Assembly (NCBI GenBank): GCA_012931725.1
Contig: CM022953.1
Span: 24,884,534-24,948,533 of the forward strand
Length of the DNA stretch: 64,000 nt
Source: Litsea cubeba
Lineage: Eukaryota; Streptophyta; Magnoliopsida; Laurales; Lauraceae
Direction of reading: 5' to 3'
In this document: positions 22,781-34,769 of the stretch, piece after piece
Layout of the letters: the number at the start of each line of letters is the position of its first letter
How positions within the stretch are numbered: position 1 is the first letter of the stretch
Notes under the pieces: model-generated
Told to the model about the DNA's origin: nothing
Seen by the model: the letters and a program-made list of their open reading frames with translations, nothing else
Database searches by the model: none
Program-made: the position numbers and the translations under genes

Positions 22781-23336
22781 CTACATCAACTCAAACAAAT
22801 AGGCACGTCCATTTTGTCCACACCACATGTACGCAGCAAAGAGGAGAATAATCGCAATAAAATATGCACGGCCTTTTGTCCATCTACTTCCCATGATTTG
22901 AGTCTCTATGCTTTCACTTAGACGTCTTACTCCTATGTGCAACTCTTCAATTGAGTCTTTCATATCTTCTATTTTCACTGCAATTTGGGTTTGACAAGCA
23001 TTTGACATCGGTACATATTGAGGCGCAACTTCATCCATACAAATGAAAAGACCACAACCCTTTCCTCATTGCAATCAAATTCATCACAATATAATGAATT
23101 TTGGAGAACAAAATAAAAATATAAATGAATGAAGTTGGAAGGATAGAAGCATACATGTAAATCTGGACAATTAAAAATTTACGGCTAGGGTTGGACGTGG
23201 CACGGGACATCTTTAAAACCATATACCAGTATCCACATGGGCACTTTGGAGCCCATTCTAAGTTTCTTGATGGAAATGAGGATGACCTGCCTATATATTC
23301 TTGACCTAAGATCTCAGGCCAAGTAGATGAATTCAA
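22781..23336 (-). pseudogene. GRF-type zinc-finger gene remnant with C-terminal membrane segment
   Basis: On the minus strand an upstream frame (23336 down to about 23150) has PKCPCGYWYMVLKMSRA followed by NPSRKF, resembling the first half of a plant GRF zinc finger (Cys-x-Cys-Gly, then NPxRxF). A second frame ending at 22781 begins near 23060 with KGCGLFI, matching the second half of such a finger. It then has about 45 residues of likely coiled coil and a hydrophobic segment AYFIAIILLFAAYMW near the C-terminus. An intron could separate the halves. The region after NPSRKF appears frameshifted and a conserved Trp is replaced by Cys, so it is probably dead. GRF fingers bind nucleic acid; the family call is from motif memory only. 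Confidence 0.45.
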
Positions 23337-23499
23337 ATTTTATTAGAAATACATAGGATTTATTTTAAGAAATAGTTTATCTCAGATCACATACTTGAAG
23401 ATGACATGGGGAATGAGGATGATGACTTATATTATTTTGCCTCAAGTCACATACTCTGCAAAATCAAATTTAAGTCAAGGAAACCATAGAAAAAGGATT

Positions 23500-23934
23500 A
23501 TTACTTCTATATTTGCCATTAAGAAGCTCCTAGAAATTCAAACAAGAGTTAATGCTAAATACCTGCAGGGGGGTGTCTTTTTGGGATGTTTCCAATCCAA
23601 AACATGCATGCTGGGGATGGAAAGGCATTTTATCCCTTAGATCAATTGCTATTCCTCACATAAAATTTCTAATTGGCAATGGTCATCATGTTAATTTCTG
23701 GACTGATCCTTGGCTCAATGGAGGGCGCCTAAAAGATTAATATGGTGATAGAGTAGCTTCGGATTTAGGCATGGGTTCTGATGTTAAGGTCCATCAATTT
23801 ATCCAGAGTAACGAATGGTGGTTTCCTATTCCTACCTCAAATGCATTGATGGACATCTTCCAATCCATCCCAAATGAGATTGAACTTTGGCCTAACTTTC
23901 CTGATGAAATTGTTTGGACTCTAGACGACTGGGG
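23500..23934 (+). pseudogene. LINE ORF2 C-terminal region, left half
   Basis: Motifs NAKYLQG, VSFWDVSNPKH, GWKGILSL, IGNGHHVNFWTDPWL and NEIELWPNFPDEIVWTL are typical of the region between RT and zf-RVT in plant L1-type LINEs. There is a frameshift near 23565 and a TAA at 23738-23740. The reading frame is cut at 23934 by copia M1 and resumes at 60003: removing the insertion and one TGGGG copy gives a continuous frame through the site. No 5' part (endonuclease or RT core) is seen upstream, so the copy is truncated. Confidence 0.8.
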
Positions 23935-25702
23935 TGTTGGAAATAAGGTAGGCCTCTAGGATAGGTTTCAAAAACTTTTGACCCACTTGACGCAGGGATC
24001 AACTATCCAGAAGGCTATAAAACCCAGTCAGAGATCTATGTCCTCAATCTCAGCCATCATGATCAGTAAATACAATCTATCTAGAAGATAGAAACAGCAA
24101 CTAATAAGCATCCATAATAATCTACAACATGCAAGGAAGTGGATTATACCTTTGGAGCTCGGTTGTGCTCTGATGGAGAAGTTGCGTCTTTCTTTGATGA
24201 TGAAACGCTTTCACTAATCAAATAGGAATCTCCAAGACCTCTTGATCTTCCACGCTATGACCCGTATTAGATTCTCCTTTTTCTCAAGAAGATTGTGGGA
24301 TCTCCAAGAGAAAACTACTAGGAACTCTAGGGAGGAACTAGAAAGAGAACTAGAAGAGGGAAAGAGAGGAAAAACTCGAGCAACACTTGCTCTAGGGGCC
24401 TTGGGCGTGAATCCCAATGCAATAATAGATTATTATTGACGTCCAGCCCACTTCTCTATTTATAGCTTTTTCAAGTTGCCTCCTCTTTACTAATTACAAT
24501 AGAAGTCTTACTTTCATTAATTAGTAACTTACCATATCATAATTAGAAGTCTCACTTCAAATATGATTAGTAACTTTCCAATTCCTTTTTAATTAAAATA
24601 GAAGTCTCACTTCTACTAAAATTAGTAAGTCTATTATTACCACTATTAGAAGTCTCTCTTCAAATAGAAATAGTAACTTTCCTTTTAGAGTTTAACTAGA
24701 ATTAGATACTTTCTAATAATTGGGCTAGCGTGGGGACCACTAGGGATTCCTTTGAAAGCTGGCTCCAATTGGGACACGCGACCCCACATCTCATGTGTAA
24801 TCCGGGCCCACAGTTAATTGCAAATAACTCCACTATATAAATGCAATTGAACTCCAGTCTTAGGAATATTACATAGAAGACCCTAAACTTCCACATTGCC
24901 ACAAGTAGACCCCTCTATCAATATCCATGGATCAATTGGACTTGTCATCCAAACTAGATCCATATCTTATTATCCTTGAGCCCCAATTAATTATAATGAT
25001 CATAGGTACCTTTCCAATTAACTCTTAATCGGAATGGGTGCGCACTTACCAATGATAAATCCATTAATTGGCACAAGGGAATATTCAGAGATAGATTCCA
25101 TCTTGACCATTGAATGTTCCCACAGCTCTACTACCACGTACCCAAATCACCGAGGTGTTGACCTGCAGTTGGCCTCACTCATTGATGACTCAAAGCAAAT
25201 GAGTAGATAGAAACTTGAGTCATTAATGTCTCAGGATTGAGAGCCTATTGCTAGGGAATTATGAGGGCAGACCTTAAAGTAAAGACAGTGTTTATAAGGT
25301 GCTTCTCATGGTCCTTCAATACATCCAATGTACCAGCACTATGATCCAGAATCTTCCATTCTGATGATCGAGACAAATCACACTATCTCATAGTGATCAA
25401 AGTGCTGCAACCTTGTCAGTATGAGATGTCCAGTCTCATCACTGGTTGTGAAGATATTTTAAGTATAAGATTTGCCACACATGTCTCCCGTATGTGGATC
25501 TCATCCATACACATGTGTCACATCTAATATACTTGTGGATTCCGGTTCATCTCATGAACCATCATGTCATTCGTATTGGTTATGTGCAAGTATATAATAA
25601 ATCACCATTCATCTCATGAAAGGAAAGCATGAATATACTGATAAATAAAGAAATTAAATAATTTATTATATCATCTACTGGATTGAGTCAATAAAACTAA
25701 CA
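23935..25702 (-). repeat. 3' LTR of copia M1
   Basis: Matches 58227-59997. The polypurine tract AAGTGGGAGAT lies directly beside it on the minus strand (about 25703-25713). The minus-strand TATA box sequence GCTATAAATAGAG occurs near 24454. Confidence 0.9.
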
Positions 25703-27425
25703 ATCTCCCACTTGGGCTCAATGCCTTGTATCTGATGCACATCCCGTCTACTTATAGCTCAAAAGACTTTGGTAGTCAAAAGCTTAGTAAAGGAATCTCC
25801 TAGATTGTCTGTAGAGGCTATCTTGGTGATCGTACATCACCTCTCTGCACAATCTATCTGACCACGTATAACTTCCATGCTTTTTGGCTCTTGGGTTATT
25901 TGGACTTAGTGACTGCCCTGTTGTTATCACAGTAAACTGTGAGCGGCTGTCCTGCCAAAAGCACCACTCCAAGTTCCATGAGGAATCTTTTTAGCCAATC
26001 TGCTTCCGTGATTGCTTCTCAAGCAGTTACAGCATAAACACATACCCAGAAATTGATTTCCTGAAATCCTGATTTGACTAGAAGTCAGTATCTATGTAAC
26101 CAACTAGAATCAACTCATCACTGCTGTAACTCAACATGTGATCTCTAGTTCTTCTCAAGTGTTCGAGAGCACATCTTACAGTAGTTCAATGATAAGGACC
26201 TGGGCTAGACTGATATTTGCTGACTAGGCCTACTGCGTGATAGATATCCGGTCTAGTACAAACCATAGCTTACCGTACCAGAACCTTATCTATGTACACA
26301 TCATTGGGATAAGCCTATCATCCTATTTCTCCAGTCTCAATGGAAACTTATTCCTAGGATGTACCTGGCTTCTCCAAAGTCCTTTATTATCAAAAGTCTT
26401 AGCCAACCAAAACTTTTTCTATTGACGATATCCCTATGTCACTCCATGGGAGAAGGATGTCGTCGACATATAATATCAGAAAAACTACCCTGCGTCCGGA
26501 TTCTGATAAAAATCAAGTGACTTGATTTCCTTGTCAAAACGGATGTTCCTGTTCCGGGATACCTGCTTTAATCCATAAATGGACTTATGCAGCCTGCAAA
26601 CTCTTTGCACTTGGTTATTAGCTATAGAACCATCTGGTTACATCATATAGATGTTTTCCTCAAAATTTTCGTCATGAGACGCTGTCTTGACATCCATTTG
26701 CCAAATCTCGTCACCGAGATGAACCGCAATGGATAAGAGTACCCAGATGGAACTCTTCCATCTGGCTTTCTTTTTCTCTTGTAGACTCACTTGCACCCAA
26801 TAGGTTTGCTATTGGCAGGCAAGTCCACAAGTATCCAGACCTGATTAGAGTACAAAGACTCCACCTCAGCTTTCATAGCATCTAACCAACGTCCCGAAAC
26901 TATGTCATTAACTACTTCATCATAGTTACAGGGATCTTGTTCCGGTTCTTCCGGGATTGCCTTGTAAGACTTTCCCAAAACCGAGAACTTGTCAAGGGTC
27001 TTGACAATACTCCCACTACGACAAGGCACTCGTGTAACTACTGTCACGCCCCGAGCCCGAGATTGCACACATCCCGAGGCGCGACACACGCCCGCGTGGA
27101 AATTCGAGTCAAACTCATTGACTCTAGGTCCCCACGTACGGAATTTACCCACAGGATATCACGTGTGACGTTTATATTTCTCAATATACCTGTATAAATC
27201 TGTCAAATAGATATCCAATTAACATACCACAATCATCAAGATATAGAGCATAAGGGTCGATGAGCATAGATTCAAAGATCCAAGTTCAAGAGGTAGAGAT
27301 AGAAGAAGTAAGTTAATTAAGTTTACAATCCCAAAACTAACAAGTTTATAAGCTAATACAAAATATGTGGCAATCCTAGCCACGGTCAGTGGGTCATTTA
27401 ACGTCCAATCTCCTCGTACGGATGT

Positions 27426-27517
27426 CTAGAAAACATCATCGGGAGTCCACTCTGCTACGTTGTGTGGAGGTTCCTCTTCCTCAAGGATCTCCGGGGCAAT
27501 GGCGTCAATGTATTCAC
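27426..27517 (-). other. 92-nt exon-like segment in LTR-B
   Basis: Minus-strand copy of the segment at 20349-20440, again preceded by TTACAG and ending at a TAG. Of the five base differences from LTR-A that I could count, three are synonymous and two fall in one codon and change Val to Ile. Confidence 0.45.
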
Positions 27518-28724
27518 CTGTAACGCCAAGTGTAGCACCATTAGACTAAGCTAAGCAAGACAAACATATACAGTCCATATAACATGTATCAAATGAATAG
27601 TCAGACAGGTGTAAATCATAAGAGATCAAGGAATAATCACTAGGCATATCAGTGCATGAATTTAGCATGAGACATACGAGTCATAGATAACAGATAAATA
27701 TAATAACAAACTAGTTGGCACATCCACATAAGCTATGTTCTCTCAAGTTAATCATATAGCATGAAATAAAATGAGAGCAGAATATCAGGACAGGACAGGG
27801 CGGTGCTACTAGGAGACAGAGGTACCCAGAATTCTCCATCGTAGACCTAGGGTGCCGGTAAACCCTCAGAATATATTCCCATCTGCAGAGGGCCAGAAAT
27901 TTACTAAACCCACACTTAGCCGGGTCCGACATAGATAGGGTCGAAGCTAAGTGGTGCCGGCTCATAGAGTGCAATATACATACAACAGAGTAGGTGCAGG
28001 ACAGTATAAATCAGATACAGGACATATACAGGACATATCATATGGGTAACAAATCGGAACTTACTGAAATATACTGAACAAAGCCAGAAATAAATGTAAC
28101 ATGACACATGTGTAACAGAAAATACATAACTGGACAGAAGCATGATCAAGTCATACTAGAATACTGGAAACGAAATGCAATGCATGTACATACAGATCAT
28201 ATACGGAGTCAAGATGTAAGTCAAGCCAAGCTTACGGTCTTGGGAACACATGTGGTCTTCACCGTCCAACTCAGGGTAGTATTAAGAGTTCGACATTATC
28301 GGGCTACGAGGACCCCTTGGTGTTACATAATTTGGATGTCGAATCCCTTAATAGAACACATTTGGCATGGTTACAATCCGAAGAACACAATGCCCTTTTT
28401 GTGGGTACGGGTGCTCAATCCATATCCACAATTAAACAAACCATCGGTCATGATAAAAGTTCAGGGTGCACATCCTACAGGTCCATCTATCAGGCTAATC
28501 AATTAGAACAAGCTACGGTCCAATGTCCGGCTCATGGAAACGTCCATTTGTCACAATTATGTAAAATCCAACATATAATCTTTTCCAAGGCTCAAATCAA
28601 ATAAAATCACTTTTTTTTGGGTTCTACACATCATGAGCTTTCCAACGGTATGTAGATCTCCAAAAACGGACTTACGGTTGAAAAGTTATGGCCATTGGAA
28701 AATCTGCATACTGCAAGTATCAGG

Positions 28725-28862
28725 TTCGCTCGAGCATTTAGATGTTCGCTCGAGCGGACCCCAGACAGAGAGCTGTTCGCTCGACCGGACCTAAAGTTCG
28801 CTCGAGCGAACTCTCCCAGAAAGCCCTTCGCTCGAGCGTTCACTCACGCTCGCTCGAGCGAA
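28725..28862 (-). repeat. GCTCGAGC palindrome cluster in LTR-B
   Basis: Counterpart of 19007-19143. The palindromes are mostly kept; one arm near 28731 has changed from the LTR-A form. Confidence 0.75.
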
Positions 28863-31304
28863 CTGTCAAATCCTGGGTTCCGAAAATCTGAACTTCTTGA
28901 TTTCTCTCAAGCCATTCAAGGCATTCCATCAGGTTTTAAAACACTACCAATAGGTATCTTTGAGCTTCCAAAATGCTCATCAAAACCATCAATAAACCCA
29001 TATACATTAACAAAAGAAATCACCAACAAAAATCCATTTTTGAGCAAGAAGAAGGGTATCTAAGCAAGATTTATCACATTCATGAATCAAGTAAAGAATC
29101 ATGCATACAAATGTATAAGTTTAACTTGCCTTAGTGCTTTGAGCTAACTCTCACACTCCAAATCTTTTCTAATCAAGAATCCCCAAAATGCAAGCTCAAA
29201 TGCCCTAAAATGGTGAAAACGAAAATGAATGAAATGAATGAGGAAGGAGATGATGCATACATGATTTGTAGCTTTCCAAGATGAAGGAAATCAAATGGAA
29301 ATGCTTAGTGAAGAAAGAGCTTACCAAAAGCAAGAAGAAAGAAAGATGAGTGGATGCTTGAGCTTGGAAGATGTTGTCTTGGTGGAGAAGATGAAGTGGT
29401 GGCTAGCTTCTACTCATGCTAGGAGTCTTGGTTGATTGCTTGAGATGAGGAAGGAAGAAATGGAGAAGAAGAGTAGAGAGGAACTCTCAGCTGGAAATGA
29501 AGGAAGAAGAAGAGGAAAAGAAGAATAGCTGAAATGGGTTTTATCCCAATTTTATCCTGCACTTGCATGCAAGTCCACAAAATGGACTGAAATTGCAAGA
29601 AAGGGCCTGGGGTGATTAAGTGGGCTGGGAATGGGCCTAAATGGGTCCGAATTTGATAGGTCAAGACATGAAAGTTGAGGCCCATAAAATGCTCTATGCA
29701 ATGCATTAAAAACCCAAAAACACTCCAAAAGTCATAATCTACCTAGTAAGTGGTCAAACCCCACTAATTCTACCTAACCAAGTCCAATCAAGATCAAAAC
29801 ATCCATTAAGCAATTAATCTAAATTAATTAACTCTAAAATGAGATTAAGGTGGGTCGGGGTGTTACAACTACTGGGTCAAGTATGGGCGGATTTTCTTAA
29901 AGTTTGGTTATTCTTGGATCTGGAATTGATTTCTCTTGAATTTCTTCCAAGATAACCATTTGTAAAGATTTCCAGTTAATCTTATAATCTCCCTCCAGAA
30001 AACCGCATTGGTCCTGGCAAGCACTTTCTGCTCTCTCGGATTATAGAGCAACCAATCCTTTAGTTCCTTTTGGGATAGAGTATAAACATATATACTTCCG
30101 ACTTCGATTCCAACTAATCCATCTTATCCTTCAGCACGTGTGCCGGAGAAATCTGAAAACGTTGTAGACTAGGCTTTCGCCCTGTCCATAACTCCTGGGG
30201 AGTCTCAAGTATAGACTTAGGTGGAATGAGGTTTAGTATATATATTTCAGTTTCCATATCCCAAAATATAGGTAATCCGTAGAAACTCAATCATAGACTT
30301 GATCATATCTAAAAGAGTCTGGTTCCTTCTTTCCGCTACTCCGTTCTGTTTAGGCAAACAAGGAGCAGACTACTAGGATCAAATCCCATTTTCTGATAAG
30401 TATCCCATAAAATTAGCAGAGAGATATTCGCCTCATCGATCTCATCTAAGAGTATTTATACTTTTACCCAATTGCTTTTCCACTTCCGCTCGAAACTCTT
30501 TGAACTATTCAAAAAATCTCGGACTTGCGGTGCATATGGTATATGTATCCATATCTAGAGTAATCATCGGTGAAAGTGATGAAATACTCGTATCAATCTC
30601 TCGCTCTAATTTTATGGGTCCATACACATCATTATACACTAACTCCAATAAATCTTTGGCCCTTCTGCCCTTAGATGAATAAAGGTATTTTGGTCATTTT
30701 GCCTTCCAAACAGGATTTGTAGACAGGCATTGATTCTGCCACCAATGAAGGCAAGATACCATCTTTCACTAGCCTATTAATCCTATTTAGGTTTATATGA
30801 CCTAGCCTCTTGGGTGCCAAAGGTTTGTTGGATTAGATGAAGGTAACTTCCTCTTTAATGATGGTCTATTATTAACATTAGTGTCATGTATCTCATACAT
30901 TGTGGGAGTTAACAAGTAAAATCCATTGATTACCTTGTCAGAATATATAAGAGTATCGTTCCTCTTTAAGACAATTTAATTACCAAAAGTAACAGAATAA
31001 CTCTTATTCATTATACTAGAAATTAAAATTCCATCTTAAAACGGTATATATAATGTATCTGACAAAATCAACTTAATATTTGAAAGCAACTAAGTTACTA
31101 CTCCTGCTGACACTGCTTTTGCCTTGGCTTCCGATCCCAGGTTAATACTGATTTCCCCGTCATTAATCCTCCTGATTACCTGAACTCCTACAACATATTA
31201 CTGATGTAATTAGTTGCACCGAAGTCTACAAACAAAGATTCTGAAGTACTAGTTGAAAAACTATCTTCAGAAACAAATGACTCAATCATACCTGAGGTCT
31301 TTTC

Positions 31305-32129
31305 CTATGACAGAAATCGTGGACAATTCCTCTTCCAATGTCCTGTCATACCACAGTGGAAACAGTTTCCCTTTGCTCCCGTATCCTTGACCTTTGCCAC
31401 ACCACTAGTGGAACTATACTCCACCTTAGGACCTTTGATAGCTGATTTCTTCTTGCTATCCCGATCTTTGCCTTTCAACTTAGACTTAGCAAATGACTTT
31501 TCTGTCATGAGGGCAGTTGGTCTTTTCTTCATGATTTCCTCAAACACTACCAGCTGGCGAGACAGCTCAGCTATGGTCATTTCTAATTTATTATAATTGA
31601 TCTCGAAATGTTTGAATGAGTCCGGTAGTGATTGAATGATCATGTCGATCTGCGATTCTGTATCAATCATAATCCCCAGTACATCTAACTCATTCAATGC
31701 CATCTTCATTTGTAACAAATGTTTTTGTACTGGGGTTCCCTCAGCCATCTTTGTCTCCATCAGCACTTTTATAGCAGCGTGCCTAGTAGGCCTAACCTGG
31801 TCTGCAAACATCTCCTTTAAGTTCGATATAATATCGTATGCTCACTTATAGGATTGATGTTGTTCTTGCAAAACAGTAGACATGGATGCCTGAATAAAAC
31901 ATCTGGCCTTCTCATTGTCATTGGTCCACTTGGTGTAAAAGTTTTTCACAATCTGTGGTGCATCAGGCTCAGGCTCAGGCTCAGGAAGGGAGGGTATAGT
32001 AAGGACATATTTGCATCTTGAAGCTGTCAAGATAATATCTAGGTTCCTTTTCCAGTCCACATAGTTGGATCCCATCAACTGGTTCTGGTTGAGGATGGTC
32101 GCAAGTGGATTGAAAGTATTCGAATTCAT
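31305..32129 (-). pseudogene. gag: M1 gag with one CCHC zinc knuckle
   Basis: The ATG at 32129 starts MNSNTFNPLATILNQNQ, followed by NYVDWKRNLDIILTAS as in C2 gag. A Pro-Glu repeat (PEPEPEPD) is near 31970. The capsid-like part continues in the frame ending at 31305 with FADQVRPTRHAAIKVLMETK. The zinc knuckle CFHCGMTGHWKRNC is near 31320-31360. A break near 31842 separates the two open segments. In C2 the corresponding reading order is the same. Confidence 0.82.
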
Positions 32130-32308
32130 GTTGTATAAATTAAAGCACATAACCATACATTCAATGAAAGAATATAAATGACATTAGGGTTCAGTATTCT
32201 ACCAAATTCATATGGGAATCCTCATAAGCACTGAATTTAGAATACATCAGAATCCCAATCCCCTAGGGCATGCCTCCTTGGGGAGTGCAAATGCCCCATA
32301 GATTGGTG

Positions 32309-34128
32309 TGTTGGAAATAGGGTGGGCCTCTAGGATAGGTTTCAAAAACTTTTGACCCACTTGACGCAGGGATCAACTATCCACAAGGCTATAAAACCCA
32401 ATCCAAGATCTATGTCCTCAATCTCAGTCATTATGATCAGTAAATACAATCTATCTAAAAGATAGAAACAGCAACTAACAAGCATCCATAATAATCTACA
32501 ACATGCAAGGAAGTGGATTATACCTTTGGAGCTCGGTTGTGCTCTAATGGAGGAGTTGCGTCTTTCTTTGATGATGAAACGCTTTCACTAATCAAATAGG
32601 AATCTCCAAGACATCTTGATCTTCCACGCTATGACCCGTATTAGATTCTCCTTTTTCTCAAGAAGATTGTGGGATCTCCAAGAGAAAACTACTAGGAACT
32701 CTAGGGAGGAACTAGAAAGAGAACTAGAAGAGGGAGAGAGAGGAAAAACTCGAGCAACACTTGCTCTAGGGGACTTGGGCGTGAATCCCTAGGTGGATTT
32801 ATGCATGGGACGTCCAAGGCCCTCTTCTCCTTTTATTTATAGCTTTTGCAAGCCCAACTTACTAATTTCCATTAGAAGTCTTACTTCCAAAAATTAGTAA
32901 CTATCTCTTCTTAATTAAAATAGAAGTCTTACTTCCATTAATTAATTAGTAACTTACCATATCATAATTAGAAGTCTCACTTCAAATATGATTAGTATCT
33001 TTCTAATTCCTTTCTAATTAAAATAGAAGTCTCACTTCTACTAAAATTAGTAAGTCTACTATTACCACTATTAGAAGTCTCACTTCTACTAGAAATAGTA
33101 ACTTTCCTTTTAGAGTTCAACTAGAATTAGATACTTTCTAATAATTGGGCTAGCTTGGGGACCACTAGGGATTCCTTAGAAAGCTGGCTCCAACTGGGAC
33201 TCGCGACCGCACATCTCATGTGTAATCCGGGCCCACAGTTAATTGCAAATAACTCCTCTATATAAATGCAATTGAACTCCAGTCTTAGGAATATTACATA
33301 GAAGACCCTAAACTTCCACATTACCACAAGTAGACCCCTCTATCAATATCCATGGATCAATTGGACCTGTCTTCCAAAATAGATCCATATCTTATTATCC
33401 TTGAGCCCCAATCAATTATAATGATCATTAGGTACCTTTCCAATTAACTCTTAATCGGAATGGGTGCGCACTTACCAATGATAAATCCATTAATTGGCAC
33501 AAGGGGATATTAGAGATAGATTCCATCTTGACTATTGAATGTTCCCACAGCTCTACTACCACGTACCCAAATCACCGAGGTGTTGACCTACAGTTGGCCT
33601 CACTCATTGGTGACTCAAAGCAAATGAATAGATAGAAACTTGAGTTCATTAATGTCTCAGGATTGAGAGCCTATTGCTAGGGAATTATGAGAGCAGACCT
33701 TAAAATAAAGACAGTGTTTATAAGGTGCTTCTCATGGTCCTTCAATACATCCAATGTACCAGCACTATGATCCAGAATCTTCCATTCTGATGATCGAGAC
33801 AAATCACACTATCTCATAGTGATCAAAGTACTGCAACCTTATCAGTATGAGATGTCCAGTCTCATCACTGGTTGTGAATATATTTTAAGTATAAGATTTG
33901 TCATACATGTCTCCCGTATGTGGATCTCATCCATACACATGTATTACATCTAATATACTTGTGGACCCCGGTTCATCTCATGGACCATCATGTCATTCGT
34001 ATTGGTTATGTGCAAGTATATAATAAATCACCATTCATCTCATGAAAGGAAAGCATGAATATATGAATAAATAAAGAATTTAATCAATTTATTATATCAT
34101 CTACTGGATTGAATCCATAAAACTAACA
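32309..34128 (-). mobile_element. Solo LTR of the M1 family inside the M1 leader
   Basis: 1820 bp, starting TGTTGGAAATAG and ending AACTAACA in plus coordinates, flanked by TGGTG on both sides (32304-32308 and 34129-34133). Because M1's own 5' LTR with primer site is at 58227-59997, this copy is a later insertion reduced to a solo LTR, not part of M1. Confidence 0.92.
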
Positions 34129-34769
34129 TGGTGCGGATCAAAGTCGCCAAAATTAAGATTAAGACTAACTATGCTTGATCCCCAATCATTCATTATCATC
34201 TAGGTATCTCATACCAAATAATATATGACTCCCGATCAGCTTTGGTTTTTAAAATACATGAGGCAAATCCTTGGGGATACTACATCATTATTTTAGTTAA
34301 GTGTGACCCACCAACTAATATTGCATGACAACCGTGATGGGCAGCTCCTCCTTGGGGAGTGAACCCCCACCACGTCTCTCCAATACTATCCATTGGAGAT
34401 CCATATCTAGTAACCAGATAAATAAAAGCCCTCCGTGGGGAACGGCCACTCTCTTGGTGGCGCGAGGCTAATACTTTTCTCACAATGGACCTATGGTGGA
34501 AAACCATGGGGATTTATCAATTTAAATGCCCCGCTCCCACTTAATATTTTAGAATTGAGGATTTCCTTTTAAGGTATTAGGGCCCACATATATAAATATA
34601 TGAATCATCAAATCATCTCATGATATGATCTAAGATTGGTTCCAAGTCAAGTTATTTTAAGGAAAGTCCAATTTCTTAAATTAGTGTTACCAATGTGTCC
34701 ATCTCATGGGTCATCAACACTAATTAGAACTCTTTCCAAAAATTAATTTGATTTGACCAATATTAGTAA
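34129..34769 (-). other. M1 leader segment between solo LTR and Tat element
   Basis: Non-coding leader of M1, with a CGGCCACTCTCTTGGTGGCG hairpin-like motif near 34443 that recalls the C2 leader motif. It ends with the Tat target duplication AGTAA at 34765-34769. Confidence 0.65.

Larger units (their letters stand above)
27042..29867 (-). mobile_element. Solo LTR (LTR-B, 2826 bp), second copy of the LTR-A family
   Basis: Reverse-complement copy of LTR-A: TGTCACGCCCCGAG at the left edge and GGGTCGGGGTGTTACA at the right, flanked by ACTAC (27037-27041 and 29868-29872). No internal region is present. It carries the palindrome cluster (28725-28862) and the 92-nt exon-like segment (27426-27517). 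Confidence 0.92.
25703..31304 (-). pseudogene. pol: M1 pol remnant, interrupted by solo LTR-B
   Basis: Reading right to left: sequence coding for PKQNGVAERRNQ-like integrase motifs lies near 30320-30360. The start of RT with SLYSNQVWILVD and SKPIGC is at 26815-26880, EIWQMDVKTA is near 26690-26720, YGLKQ near 26560, and an RNase H tail with TKLLTTKVF near 25765-25790. Stops and frameshifts are frequent and no long frame survives. LTR-B separates the RT part (25703-27041) from the integrase part (29868-31304). Protease was not clearly located. Confidence 0.75.

Noticed and set aside
26787..27152. 121-codon minus-strand frame
   Set aside because: It is a chance fusion: the first part lies in LTR-B and only the part left of 27042 is M1 reverse transcriptase.
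32309..34128. 5' LTR of M1 directly upstream of its gag
   Set aside because: No primer site is adjacent, and the TGGTG duplication on both sides shows a separate insertion; the true 5' LTR with primer site is at 58227-59997.
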